DNA from: SAT2750 sp964476375
Lineage (GTDB): Bacteria > Planctomycetota > Planctomycetia > Pirellulales > Pirellulaceae
Length of the DNA stretch: 57,749 nt
NCBI GenBank assembly: GCA_964476375.1
Contig: CAYYZW010000099.1
Coordinates: forward strand, 1-57,749
Direction of reading: 5' to 3'
Position numbers and translations under genes: made by a program. The stretch's first letter is position 1, and each line of letters begins with the position of its first letter. The notes below the pieces were generated by a model, which searched no databases, was not told the origin of the DNA, and saw only the letters and a list, made by a program, of their open reading frames with translations. This document shows positions 28,481-36,975 of the stretch, one piece after another.

Positions 28481-31390
28481 CTACCATCGCAGGGGTTGTT
28501 GCCAGGCTTCTTTTAATTCGTCAAGGGACCTCCGCAGCAGCGGGCGCCCAGCGACCTCAATCGACAGCTGGCCGTCATCCACAACCTCTCCCACACGAGT
28601 AAGGGCCAGGCTTTCGAACGCCTGCTCGAAGGCCGCTACCTGGGGTGGTGCGACCTCGCACAGGAACCTCGAGTTGGATTCCGCGAACAGTGCTGCCAGT
28701 TCCCCTACCTCTTCCGAGAGGGCACCAATATCCATCCTGATCCCCAGCCCCCCGGCAAACGCCATTTCCGCAGCCGCCACGGCAAATCCTCCCTCGCTGA
28801 GGTCATGGCAGGAGCGGATCAAACCCTGACAGATGGCCTGGTGAATTGCCCTGAACGTCGCCAGGGAAATGCCCGGATCCACCTGCGGCACATGGCCCCC
28901 GCTACAGCCGGTCACCAGGCCAAGGTGGGAACCTCCCAGCTCATCATGCGTACGGCCAACCTGGTAAACAATGTTTCCAGCCTGCTTCAGGTCCATGGTG
29001 ACGCACCGCGCCACATCGTCGACCTGCCCCAGGGCACTGATCAACAGCGTCGATGGGATCGAGATGGTCTGGCGATCCCCATCCTGATCCTGGTAACTGA
29101 ACTCGTTGTTCAGGCTGTCCTTGCCACTAATAAACGGCGTCTGCATCGCGACGGCCATGTCGTAACAGGCCAGTGCCGCTCGCACCAGGGTGCCGAGCGT
29201 CTCGGCCCGGTCGGTGTATCCCCAGCAGAAATTATCCAGGATGGCAATCTGGTCCGGATTCGCTCCAACCGCCACACAGTTTCTCAGTGCCTCGTCGATC
29301 GCGCTGGCTGCCATGTGGTAGGTATCCAGATCCCCGTAGTAGGGATTCATACCACAACTGACAACCAGGCCTCGTCGGGAGGAGAGAATGGGCCGCACCA
29401 CGGCCGCATCACCAGGGCCATCATTGTTCACACCAACAAGCGGTTTGAGCACGCTCCCGCCCTGCACTTCATGATCGTACTGGCGGATCACCCATTCCTT
29501 GCTGGCGACGTTCAGCGATCCAAGGATCGAGGTCAACCACTGTCCGGCATCCCCTTCTAATTGATCATCCTGGAATGGAGTCACCTCGGGCACCTCGTAA
29601 AAGGCCTCCCTGACCACCGGTGGCCGCCCATCGTGCAGGAACTGCATGTCCAGGTCTGCCACCTCCTGCCCCTCGTATCGCAGCACCAGCCGCCCACTAT
29701 CAACAAAGCGGCCAATAATCGTCGCTTCCACTCCCTCGGAATGGCACAGTTGATAGAATTCCTGCCAGTGCTGCTCGGGCACGGAAAAGACCATTCTTTC
29801 CTGGGCCTCGGAAATCCATATCTCGGTGTAAGAGAGCCCCTTGTACTTGAGCGGTGCTTTTTCCAGATCGACCTCGACCCCCAGGTGTTCCCCCATTTCA
29901 CCGACCGCGCTGGAAAATCCGCCGGCTCCACAATCGGTGACCGCACTATAGAGGCCACGATCACGGGCTTCGAGCAGGACATCCATCAGCATCTTCTCAG
30001 TGATCGCATTGCCGATCTGGACCGCCCCACCGGAAATCGTCTCACTCTCACTTGTCAATTCAGCCGAACTAAAAGTCGCTCCGTGAATTCCATCGCGACC
30101 GGTCCGACCTCCGATCGTGACGACCCTGTCCCCCGGCGATGTCTGCTTGGAGGATTTCTCACAGGGGATGATCCCCACGTTGCCACAGTAGACCAGCGGG
30201 TTGCCGAGGTAGCGGGGATCAAAATAGAGTGCCCCGTTGACCGTGGGAATCCCCATCCGGTTACCGTAGTCCCTTACCCCGGAGACAACTCCCTTCATCA
30301 CGCGGCGCGGGTGAAGGACACCGGGTGGCAGTTCGTCCATCGGGGTGTCTGGCGGGGCAAAACAGAAGACATCGGTATTGCATACCGGCTTGGCACCCAG
30401 GCCGGTTCCGAGCGGATCGCGAATCACTCCGCCTATCCCGGTATTGGCCCCACCGTAGGGCTCCAGGGCCGAAGGATGATTATGAGTCTCGACCTTGAAG
30501 ACCACGTTGTAGTTCTCGTCAAAGCGGACGATCCCGGCATTATCTTCAAAGACACTCACGCACCAGTCCTGTTCACCGAGAGCCTTGCGAATCTCCTGCG
30601 TGGCGGCAAAGATCGTCTCCTTCAGCATGTTTTCAAAGTGGCGTTCCCCATTTTCATCGCGGTAGGCAATCCGCCCGGCAAGCGTCTTGTGGCTGCAGTG
30701 CTCACTCCATGTTTGTGCCAGCGTTTCCAGTTCCACGTCGGTAGGATCCCGACCCAGTTCCTGGAAAAAGGACTGGATCGTCTGCATCTCGACAAGTGTC
30801 AGGTAAAGCTGTCCCTGCCGGCTAAGCTGTTCGAGCTGATCGTCATCCAGTTCCCTGAGAAGAACCTTCTGTAATTCAAACTCGTAGGAGGCCCCCAGGT
30901 CGAGCTGGTCAAGATCCAGTGGTCCGACCACCACCTGCTCAATGGAATCGTTGGCAAGTACCTGGCTGCAGAGCTGCTCGATAAACTCCTGGTCGGCATT
31001 CTCAAACCAGTACTTGCGGAGGGTCCGCACCGAGTCGACATCAAACTTGAAGTCCTGCATGGCCTGCAGGGCACTCTCGGCTACCGGGTCCATCACGCCC
31101 GGCTTGAGCAGCACATGGACAAGCTGGCCATCGTCACCAGAAAGACGGTTCAGGTGCTCCTCACCAAGCTCCCCGACCACCGTCCGTTCCACAACCGTAT
31201 CCGAGAGGAGTTCCCGGGCCAGTTGTTCCACCTCGTCACGCGCCAGCGTCCCCTGGATCAGGTATCCATGGGCCGTCGAGACCGTGGCTGCACTGCCCGG
31301 CGCAAGATCGTCCGTCTCTCCGGCGATTTCTTCCATCGCCAGGTCCCGCTGGCCGGGAGCGGTAAAAATGTCAACTTCCCAAAGCGTCAC
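28481..31390 (-). CDS. purL: Phosphoribosylformylglycinamidine synthase subunit PurL with PurS-like N-terminus
   Basis: A 969-residue FGAM synthase subunit, cytosolic, converting FGAR to FGAM with ATP and ammonia from PurQ. The first 220 residues contain two PurS-like stretches (WEVDIFTAPGQRDL; VHVLLKPGVMDPVAESAL). The PurL core follows: TWSEHCSHKT, ETHNHPSALEPYGGANTGIG, GRTGRDGIHGATF and SEGGFAVAAAEM. Small PurL proteins usually have about 740 residues and need a separate PurS. None is visible here, so the PurS function is probably fused in. The start is GTG with AGGA about 10 bases upstream and overlaps the end of tyrA by 20 bp, indicating co-translation. Confidence 0.95.
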   Translation of the reverse strand: MTLWEVDIFTAPGQRDLAMEEIAGETDDLAPGSAATVSTAHGYLIQGTLARDEVEQLARELLSDTVVERTVVGELGEEHLNRLSGDDGQLVHVLLKPGVMDPVAESALQAMQDFKFDVDSVRTLRKYWFENADQEFIEQLCSQVLANDSIEQVVVGPLDLDQLDLGASYEFELQKVLLRELDDDQLEQLSRQGQLYLTLVEMQTIQSFFQELGRDPTDVELETLAQTWSEHCSHKTLAGRIAYRDENGERHFENMLKETIFAATQEIRKALGEQDWCVSVFEDNAGIVRFDENYNVVFKVETHNHPSALEPYGGANTGIGGVIRDPLGTGLGAKPVCNTDVFCFAPPDTPMDELPPGVLHPRRVMKGVVSGVRDYGNRMGIPTVNGALYFDPRYLGNPLVYCGNVGIIPCEKSSKQTSPGDRVVTIGGRTGRDGIHGATFSSAELTSESETISGGAVQIGNAITEKMLMDVLLEARDRGLYSAVTDCGAGGFSSAVGEMGEHLGVEVDLEKAPLKYKGLSYTEIWISEAQERMVFSVPEQHWQEFYQLCHSEGVEATIIGRFVDSGRLVLRYEGQEVADLDMQFLHDGRPPVVREAFYEVPEVTPFQDDQLEGDAGQWLTSILGSLNVASKEWVIRQYDHEVQGGSVLKPLVGVNNDGPGDAAVVRPILSSRRGLVVSCGMNPYYGDLDTYHMAASAIDEALRNCVAVGANPDQIAILDNFCWGYTDRAETLGTLVRAALACYDMAVAMQTPFISGKDSLNNEFSYQDQDGDRQTISIPSTLLISALGQVDDVARCVTMDLKQAGNIVYQVGRTHDELGGSHLGLVTGCSGGHVPQVDPGISLATFRAIHQAICQGLIRSCHDLSEGGFAVAAAEMAFAGGLGIRMDIGALSEEVGELAALFAESNSRFLCEVAPPQVAAFEQAFESLALTRVGEVVDDGQLSIEVAGRPLLRRSLDELKEAWQQPLRW

Positions 31391-32216
31391 GATTCCGTTT
31401 TCCTGCTTTAAGTATTCGACTCACCGTTCGCCGGTCATCCTTCGCCAACGCGTCACGGAATTGTCCGAGCAGTTCCGTGAACTGATCAATCGAGTTCAGC
31501 ACGTGGTCCTTGTTGTCCTCAAAAATCTGCTGCCACAATCGCGGATCCCCTGCGGCAACCCGCGTGGTATCCAGCCAGCCACTGGCCACCAGCTGTTGGT
31601 CCTGGCTACGAGTCACAGCCGACAGCACGGTCGCCGCCACGTGGGGAAGATGGCTCACTGCCCCAACTGCCTGGTCATGCAGATCGGGTGTCATCGTTAT
31701 AACCCGTGAACCGAGAGCTTCCCAGAACCGGCAGATCGATTTCAGCGATTCTTTCTGCGTGTCGGAACCCGGTGTGACAATGGCAACTCGACCATCAAAA
31801 AGGTCTTCGCGGGAATATCGCACCCCGGTCTTCTCACTTCCCGACATCGGGTGGCTTCCGACAAACTGGACATGCGGAGGGAGTTTTCCAGAGAGGCTCT
31901 CGACGATATGCTGCTTGGTGCTTCCCACGTCGGTAATCAGGGTCGGCCCCCTGCAGCTTTCCGCCAGCGTGCACACATGGTCCACAATCTGGCCGACCGG
32001 CGTACAGACGACGACCAGGTCAGCCCCGGCACCGCCTGTCCTCCAGCGGGTACTTGTCGCTGTTACCGCCCCGCGCCGGCGGGCTGAACGGAGACGCGAG
32101 CTATTTCGTCCCAGGCCAACCACCTGACGGGCCAGTTTCCGCTCTCGGAGCGCAAGCCCGACGGAACCTCCCATCAAGCCCACACCCAGAATGGCCACCG
32201 TATCAAGCGGTTTCAT
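31371..32216 (-). CDS. tyrA: Prephenate dehydrogenase
   Basis: A 281-residue NAD(P)-dependent prephenate dehydrogenase of tyrosine biosynthesis. The N-terminal Rossmann motif is VAILGVGLMGGSVGLAL, followed by DLVVVCTPVG. TDVGSTKQHI and VGSHPMSGSEKTGV provide the conserved catalytic-domain segments, including the active-site His. SHLPHVAATVL and GFLD-like SGWLDTTRVA complete the signature. There is no chorismate mutase or ACT domain. The gene overlaps the start of purL by 20 bp and lies 67 bp after the type II secretion F-like gene. Arogenate specificity cannot be excluded. Confidence 0.93.
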   Translation of the reverse strand: MKPLDTVAILGVGLMGGSVGLALRERKLARQVVGLGRNSSRLRSARRRGAVTATSTRWRTGGAGADLVVVCTPVGQIVDHVCTLAESCRGPTLITDVGSTKQHIVESLSGKLPPHVQFVGSHPMSGSEKTGVRYSREDLFDGRVAIVTPGSDTQKESLKSICRFWEALGSRVITMTPDLHDQAVGAVSHLPHVAATVLSAVTRSQDQQLVASGWLDTTRVAAGDPRLWQQIFEDNKDHVLNSIDQFTELLGQFRDALAKDDRRTVSRILKAGKRNRDALGS

Positions 32217-32283
32217 TGCCGGTTCCGTCCTTTACTCGCTGTCCCGTGAGAATCACAAGGTACCACAATCATTCAATTCCTGC

Positions 32284-33321
32284 CTAAAACCCTTCGAGTG
32301 CATTATTAATAGGATCTAAATAGAGGCGTTTAAAGAGAATGAAGATCGCGGTAATGATCAAACCGGCAACCAGCATGAAAACAACAATTCCCAGCACAAA
32401 GGCCAGTGTCTTGAATTGCTGCCGTGCCCGCTCCAGGCAATGCGATGAAAAAGCCATCATCGTCTCACTGAGTTGCCCTGCAAGTTCCCCGGTCTCCACC
32501 GCAGCCAGCAGGTCATGGGGAAACACGCCAGCAGCCCGGAAAGCTTCCAGGAACGAGAGGTTCTGTTTTAACACCTCCTCGGCACGGCGTCCGGCCCGGC
32601 TGTAGATGGGATTCTGGGCACTTTTCATCGCCATCTTCAGGGTGCTGATCGCGTCAATCCCGGCGTTATGGGCCATCGCCAGTGTCCAGCAGATACGGGA
32701 AAGGGCCATCGTCCGAATTGCCCTGCCCAGCATCGGAACTCGGGAGAGAAACCCTGTTACCAGGTCGATGGAAAACCATGCCCGACGAAAGCCAATCAGC
32801 AGGAAGAGCACGGGAGAAAGAGCCAGGGCAACAATGGAGAGAAAAATCAACGCCCCTTCCCCTCCCCGCAGCCCCAGCAGGGAAACCGGTTTCCCGTCCA
32901 GGCCCGCACCGTCGATCATCCCAAAAATCAGGATCATGGCAGCGATCACGGCAATCGCAAACGCCAGTTCAAAAAGTGGCCAGGCGATGCCCTGGAGAAT
33001 AATCCGTTTCAACTGGAGCTTGTGGTCATAGTGGTTGGCCAACTGTTCAAAGACCTCGGCAAGCCGACCGGTCTGTTCACCAACCCGGACCATTCCTTTC
33101 ATCAACGGTGGAAAAAGGTCGGGCATCACCTCCTCGCTCCCATCTGAAAGCGACGACCCCCGGGTCATTAACTCCACCACCCCCATCATCAAGTCCTGGT
33201 TCCGCCCGGAAAGCCGCTGCGCCTCGGTCGCCCAGCTCGTCCGCAGATCAAGCCCGGCTCGAAGCGAGACCCCCACGTTGGAACAGATCTGTCGAATGCG
33301 CTTGTGAGAAAACGGTGCCAT
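32284..33321 (-). CDS. Type II secretion/type IV pilus F-family inner-membrane protein
   Basis: A 345-residue GspF/PilC-like protein, the inner-membrane platform component that couples the assembly ATPase to pseudopilus or pilus growth. It has the two cytoplasmic F domains, each with a glutamate-containing MVRVGEQTGRLAEVFEQLA or AVETGELAGQLSETM repeat, and three predicted membrane segments (about 110-135, 155-178 and 305-330). GVSLRAGLDL at the start and AHNAGIDAISTL in the second domain are typical. It is slightly shorter than classical GspF (about 400). No ATPase or pilin gene is adjacent. GTG 33324 immediately precedes the chosen ATG and is an equal alternative. Confidence 0.9.
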   Translation of the reverse strand: MAPFSHKRIRQICSNVGVSLRAGLDLRTSWATEAQRLSGRNQDLMMGVVELMTRGSSLSDGSEEVMPDLFPPLMKGMVRVGEQTGRLAEVFEQLANHYDHKLQLKRIILQGIAWPLFELAFAIAVIAAMILIFGMIDGAGLDGKPVSLLGLRGGEGALIFLSIVALALSPVLFLLIGFRRAWFSIDLVTGFLSRVPMLGRAIRTMALSRICWTLAMAHNAGIDAISTLKMAMKSAQNPIYSRAGRRAEEVLKQNLSFLEAFRAAGVFPHDLLAAVETGELAGQLSETMMAFSSHCLERARQQFKTLAFVLGIVVFMLVAGLIITAIFILFKRLYLDPINNALEGF

Positions 33322-33396
33322 CACGGGGTTCCCTGGCCTGAATCGAAGCTGCGATCCAGTTTAGCAGAAGAGCTTGCCTGGAAAATCCGGGGCCTT

Positions 33397-34293
33397 CTAT
33401 CTGCCGGCAAATTGATCCGCCTGGCCAGGAATATCGACCCCCACCAAGGAGCTCCAGGCAGCGAGCAACTGGCCACTCCGGCGGCCAACCTGCCTGCCGC
33501 CAACCGGACTGCCGTCCAGCCCGGTCACGGACCAGACACAGGGCGACGTGCTGGTCAGGAGGATTTCATCCGCCGCGGCAAGGTCCGCGAGCACGAGATC
33601 CTTTTCGGTGAAAGGAATCGAGAGTGAGGCGGCAAGTTCCTCGAGGACATCAAGGCTGATTCCGGCAAGAATCCCCTCACGTCGTGGCGAGATCAGCCCT
33701 TCCGCTTCCCGGTAGATAACGATATTGGCGGTGGTCGCCTCCCCCACGTTCTGCTGCTGGTCAAGCAACAACGCACGGGCCCCCGGTTGCCGGCGTTCTG
33801 CTTCCTGGTCTGCCAGGAAGTAATGCATCCGGCTGCGGCACTTGAGGTGGGGGTTCCAGCTGCTGGCAGGAACCTGCCGATGGCTGCTGGTAACCAGTTC
33901 CGTTCCTTCCCGGTAAGTCTTGTTCCAGCGGGAAAATTCCAGCGGGGCTGTGCCGATGATCACGGTCGGCCGACACGTCTCCCGGCCGGCAGGACCTGGT
34001 GTCACCAGGATATACATCCCCAGGTCATCGGCTGGATCCAGGAGCTGGTGATTCTCCCGGGCAAGTTCCTCGGCGGTCGCCATCAGCTGTTCTATCGTCT
34101 CGAGTGTTTCAATCCCCACCATTTCGAGACTCTGTCGCAGTCTTTCCATGTGGTGCTCCAGCCGGAAAAGCTGTCCGGCAAAGGTCCGTAATCGTTCACT
34201 GACGGTGACTCCCATCATGAAGCCAAGATCCGAAAGCGGGAGCTGGAGGTCCGTCGACGGCACCAGCGATCCGTTGTGATAGGAGAGAGACAT
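33397..34293 (-). CDS. Class IV aminotransferase (PLP-dependent)
   Basis: A 298-residue fold-type IV PLP enzyme of the branched-chain aminotransferase / 4-amino-4-deoxychorismate lyase / D-amino acid aminotransferase group. The PLP lysine lies in HLKCRSRMHYFLAD, the conserved glutamate in VGEATTANIVIY and the phosphate-binding residues in LLTSTSPCVWSV. GFMMGVTVSERLRTF near the N-terminus fits the family. Specificity cannot be settled by eye; being first in a run with tyrA and purL, an aminodeoxychorismate lyase (folate) role would be sensible. It has a 72-bp gap to the secretion gene. Confidence 0.9.
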   Translation of the reverse strand: MSLSYHNGSLVPSTDLQLPLSDLGFMMGVTVSERLRTFAGQLFRLEHHMERLRQSLEMVGIETLETIEQLMATAEELARENHQLLDPADDLGMYILVTPGPAGRETCRPTVIIGTAPLEFSRWNKTYREGTELVTSSHRQVPASSWNPHLKCRSRMHYFLADQEAERRQPGARALLLDQQQNVGEATTANIVIYREAEGLISPRREGILAGISLDVLEELAASLSIPFTEKDLVLADLAAADEILLTSTSPCVWSVTGLDGSPVGGRQVGRRSGQLLAAWSSLVGVDIPGQADQFAGR

Positions 34294-34545
34294 GACAAAC
34301 AGGACCCGGGATGAAAGGCGGCTGAATTATGCTTCTTGTATCGACTGTAACGGTCCGGGAAAAGAGGAGGCTGTGAAAATCTTCGGCCAGGGCAGGAGAG
34401 GAAACAACGCCCCGGGTATGACGAACAGGCAAACCAAAAAAACGTGGAAAAATGGGATACAAGCAGTTGCACGTTGATTCGCGTGAGTTAGAGTTTTCTG
34501 GCTATTTATTTGAGGATCAACAAGCCGAACAATGGAGACGAGAAA

Positions 34546-34740
34546 ATGAAACGGCTTTTCCTGCTGGCAACGATTGCCCTGTTACTTGCTTCCTCTGGTT
34601 GTTGCCGCCCGTTGCTGCGACGTCCGCTCTTCCCGTTGTTGAACCGCATGCCCTGCCAGTCAACCGAGATCTATGGCGATGTGGTGGTCCCCTCATCAGG
34701 ATCCGCGGAGATTGTGGAAGAAGTGCCGATTCAGCCCTAG
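34546..34740 (+). CDS. Small lipoprotein
   Basis: A 64-residue predicted lipoprotein: MKRLFLLATIALLLASSGC gives a short positive N-terminus, hydrophobic core and lipobox (ASSGC), leaving a mature chain of only about 46 residues. GGAGACGAGAAA precedes ATG 34546; the frame is open from 34510, but that start would spoil the signal peptide. I recognise no family. It lies upstream of the two transglutaminase-like genes on the same strand, separated by 201 bp, so functional linkage is only possible. Confidence 0.75.
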   Translation: MKRLFLLATIALLLASSGCCRPLLRRPLFPLLNRMPCQSTEIYGDVVVPSSGSAEIVEEVPIQP

Positions 34741-34941
34741 GCACCGCTTGCATCGACACGACGCCCCGGGCCTGATCAGGCAGCCCAACCAACCGCTATT
34801 TTCTGCGCGACCGGTATGTTCGGCACAACCTCCTGCCAAGCCTGACGGCGAACGGCAGACGGACTGTCCCACGGCAACAAGATTCTCCGATTCTTTTCTT
34901 GTCGGGAGAAATAATTGTTGGTCCCTGTGGGAGTCGCTGCC

Positions 34942-35916
34942 GTGATTCACTTTCAACCTCGTCGTCGATTCCTGGCTGCTGCCTGCTCGCTACCGCTGGC
35001 CCCGGTTGTTTCCAATTTCCTGCCAGCCGCCGAACCGGCCCCTTCGCCCGGTGCTCCCGACTACCATTCCCCTTCCACTTTTCACTGGCAGGTGGGCCTT
35101 TCGATCACGCCCACGTCCGGTCCCTGTGCCGGCATCTTCGCGACCATTCCCTTGCCCAGTTCCTGGCCGGAGCAAGAGGCCGAGATAGTCGACCGGATGG
35201 CTTCCCCGCAGGTCTCCGCCGTAAAATTCCGTCATCTCGCCAGTGCGGTACCGCAGGCCCTGGTTGCCATACCCCAGATTGCCGCCGGCCAGACCGCCCA
35301 GGTCACGATGACATACAAGATCACCAAGCAGGCGATTCGTTGTCCAGCAGACCCTGGCTGCCTGGTGTGCGGCACAAGCATGCCCACGGCGGTCCGCAAG
35401 CACCTGGCAACCAGTCCCGGGATCGAACCGAGAGCAACCATGGTTCGCGCCCAGGCGTTGAAGATCGATGACAAGAAACGTCCGGCCTGGGAGCGGGTCA
35501 CGGCTATCTACGATTGGGTCAGGGAAAATATCGAGTGCCGCGAAGGCCAACGCCACGGCTCGGTAGTGACCCTCAGGGAGGGCTGGGGACAGAAGGAAGA
35601 CCTCAGCTCCCTGTTCATTGCCCTCTGTCGTTCGCTGCAGATCCCTTCGCGTACTGTCTGGGTTCCGGACCACAATTACGCGGAATTTTACCTCCAGGAT
35701 CCAAATGGCAAGGGCCACTGGTTTCCCTGCGAGTTGGTCGGGGGACGCAGTTTTGGCGAACGCACCAGCCGACAACCGATCCTGCAAAGAGGAGACCTGT
35801 TCCGCGTGCCCGAAAAGAAAGTTCCCCAGCGATACGTGGCCGAGCACCTGTCCGTCAAGCAGGCCCTGGCCCGCCCGCGAGTCCAGTTCATTCGTCAACT
35901 CTCCACCCCTGCCTGA
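34942..35916 (+). CDS. Transglutaminase-like protein lacking the catalytic cysteine
   Basis: A 324-residue exported protein related to the next gene. The chosen GTG at 34942 (GGGAG upstream) gives a twin-arginine-like leader, RRRFLAAACSLPLAP. The C-terminal transglutaminase-like core contains YDWVRENIECREGQ, SLFIALCRSLQIPSRTVW and VPDHNYAEFYLQD. His244 and Asp253 of the Cys-His-Asp triad are present, but the Cys position is Lys218 (GWGQKEDL against RGDCEEL in the paralogue). It is therefore predicted to be a non-catalytic pseudoenzyme that may bind rather than cleave or crosslink. It precedes its active paralogue by 60 bp, probably in one transcript. Confidence 0.85.
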   Translation: MIHFQPRRRFLAAACSLPLAPVVSNFLPAAEPAPSPGAPDYHSPSTFHWQVGLSITPTSGPCAGIFATIPLPSSWPEQEAEIVDRMASPQVSAVKFRHLASAVPQALVAIPQIAAGQTAQVTMTYKITKQAIRCPADPGCLVCGTSMPTAVRKHLATSPGIEPRATMVRAQALKIDDKKRPAWERVTAIYDWVRENIECREGQRHGSVVTLREGWGQKEDLSSLFIALCRSLQIPSRTVWVPDHNYAEFYLQDPNGKGHWFPCELVGGRSFGERTSRQPILQRGDLFRVPEKKVPQRYVAEHLSVKQALARPRVQFIRQLSTPA

Positions 35917-35976
35917 CCCGGGGTCGGCAAAATGAATTTGTCCCGGGGACGAGCTCCCCAGGCAAGGAAAAAGACC

Positions 35977-36966
35977 ATGAAGCCATTGTGCTACGTCGTC
36001 CGGTGCCTGCGATGCAGCGTGGGTGTCGGCTGCCTGCTGTTCCTGCTGGAGAGCCTGGTAATGGCCCAGGCGACAGCACCGGAAGCCCCCTCCCGGAGTG
36101 GTTTTTCCGAGCCCCGCAAAGAGCGTTGGGTGGTCGGCCTGCAGATCGAGTCTCCAGGACGTGCCAGCGGGATCCTGGGAACAGTGACGGTTCCCATGCC
36201 CTGGCCGGAACAGGAGGTGGTCGTTGTAGAAACACAGAAAACATCGCATGTCAGTTCCATACGATATCGCACCATTGCCGGGAACGTCCGTCAGATGGTC
36301 GTCCTCGTAAGCCGTTTAAACGCGGGAGAAACAGCAGAGGCAATGGTTACTTTTGAAATTACTCGCAGCCTGATGACGGCTCCCCGGGAAACCATGGACC
36401 TGCGTGTTCCGGAAGAACCACCTGCCGCCGTTCGACGGTTTCTTTCCGCATCCCCGGGAATCGAGCTCGGTGACCCACAGATCCAGCAACTCTCCCGGGA
36501 AATCGGCGTGGAGGGACTCAATGACTGGCAACAGGTCGAAGCCCTTTATGACTGGGTGCGAGACAATATCCGCTACCAGTTTGACGAACAACTTCGCGGG
36601 GCACGTGCCGCCCTGGAAAGCAAGCGGGGCGATTGTGAAGAACTGACATCCCTTTTTGTTGCACTGTGCCGTGCCCGCGGGATCCCGGCCCGCAGCGTCT
36701 GGATTCCCGGGCATTGTTATCCGGAGTTCTACCTGCAGGATACCGCCGGCAACGGCTACTGGTTCCCTTGCCAGGCAGCGGGAACACGTGCTTTTGGGGC
36801 GATGCCGGAATACCGCCCGGTCCTCCAGAAGGGGGACAATATCCGGGTGCCTGGTATCTCCAAGCCTCAGCGTTATGTCGGGGATATGCTCAAGGCCAAG
36901 TCCGTCACCGCAGCACTAAACGTGACATTTACTCGCCAACGCCTCGAGCCCTCAAAGCAGCCCTAG
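35977..36966 (+). CDS. Transglutaminase-like exported protein (intact triad)
   Basis: A 329-residue protein with signal peptide (VGVGCLLFLLESLVMAQ) and the transglutaminase-like cysteine protease core. Catalytic residues are visible: Cys220 in KRGDCEEL, His246 in IPGHCYPEFYL and Asp255 in LQD. The N-terminal 140 residues (WVVGLQIESPGRASGILG; VTFEITRSL) form a beta-rich region shared with the preceding paralogue. AGGAA seven bases before ATG 35977 fixes the start; the frame is open from 35932. Bacterial relatives cleave or crosslink peptide bonds in the envelope; the substrate is unknown. Spacing suggests an operon with the inactive copy. Confidence 0.9.
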   Translation: MKPLCYVVRCLRCSVGVGCLLFLLESLVMAQATAPEAPSRSGFSEPRKERWVVGLQIESPGRASGILGTVTVPMPWPEQEVVVVETQKTSHVSSIRYRTIAGNVRQMVVLVSRLNAGETAEAMVTFEITRSLMTAPRETMDLRVPEEPPAAVRRFLSASPGIELGDPQIQQLSREIGVEGLNDWQQVEALYDWVRDNIRYQFDEQLRGARAALESKRGDCEELTSLFVALCRARGIPARSVWIPGHCYPEFYLQDTAGNGYWFPCQAAGTRAFGAMPEYRPVLQKGDNIRVPGISKPQRYVGDMLKAKSVTAALNVTFTRQRLEPSKQP

Positions 36967-36975
36967 CACCCGGAA

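Noticed and set aside
29561..30874. Plus-strand open frame of 437 codons
   Set aside because: Antisense to the conserved core of purL.
34990..36249. Minus-strand open frame of 419 codons
   Set aside because: Antisense to the two transglutaminase-like genes; its translation shows no recognisable motifs.
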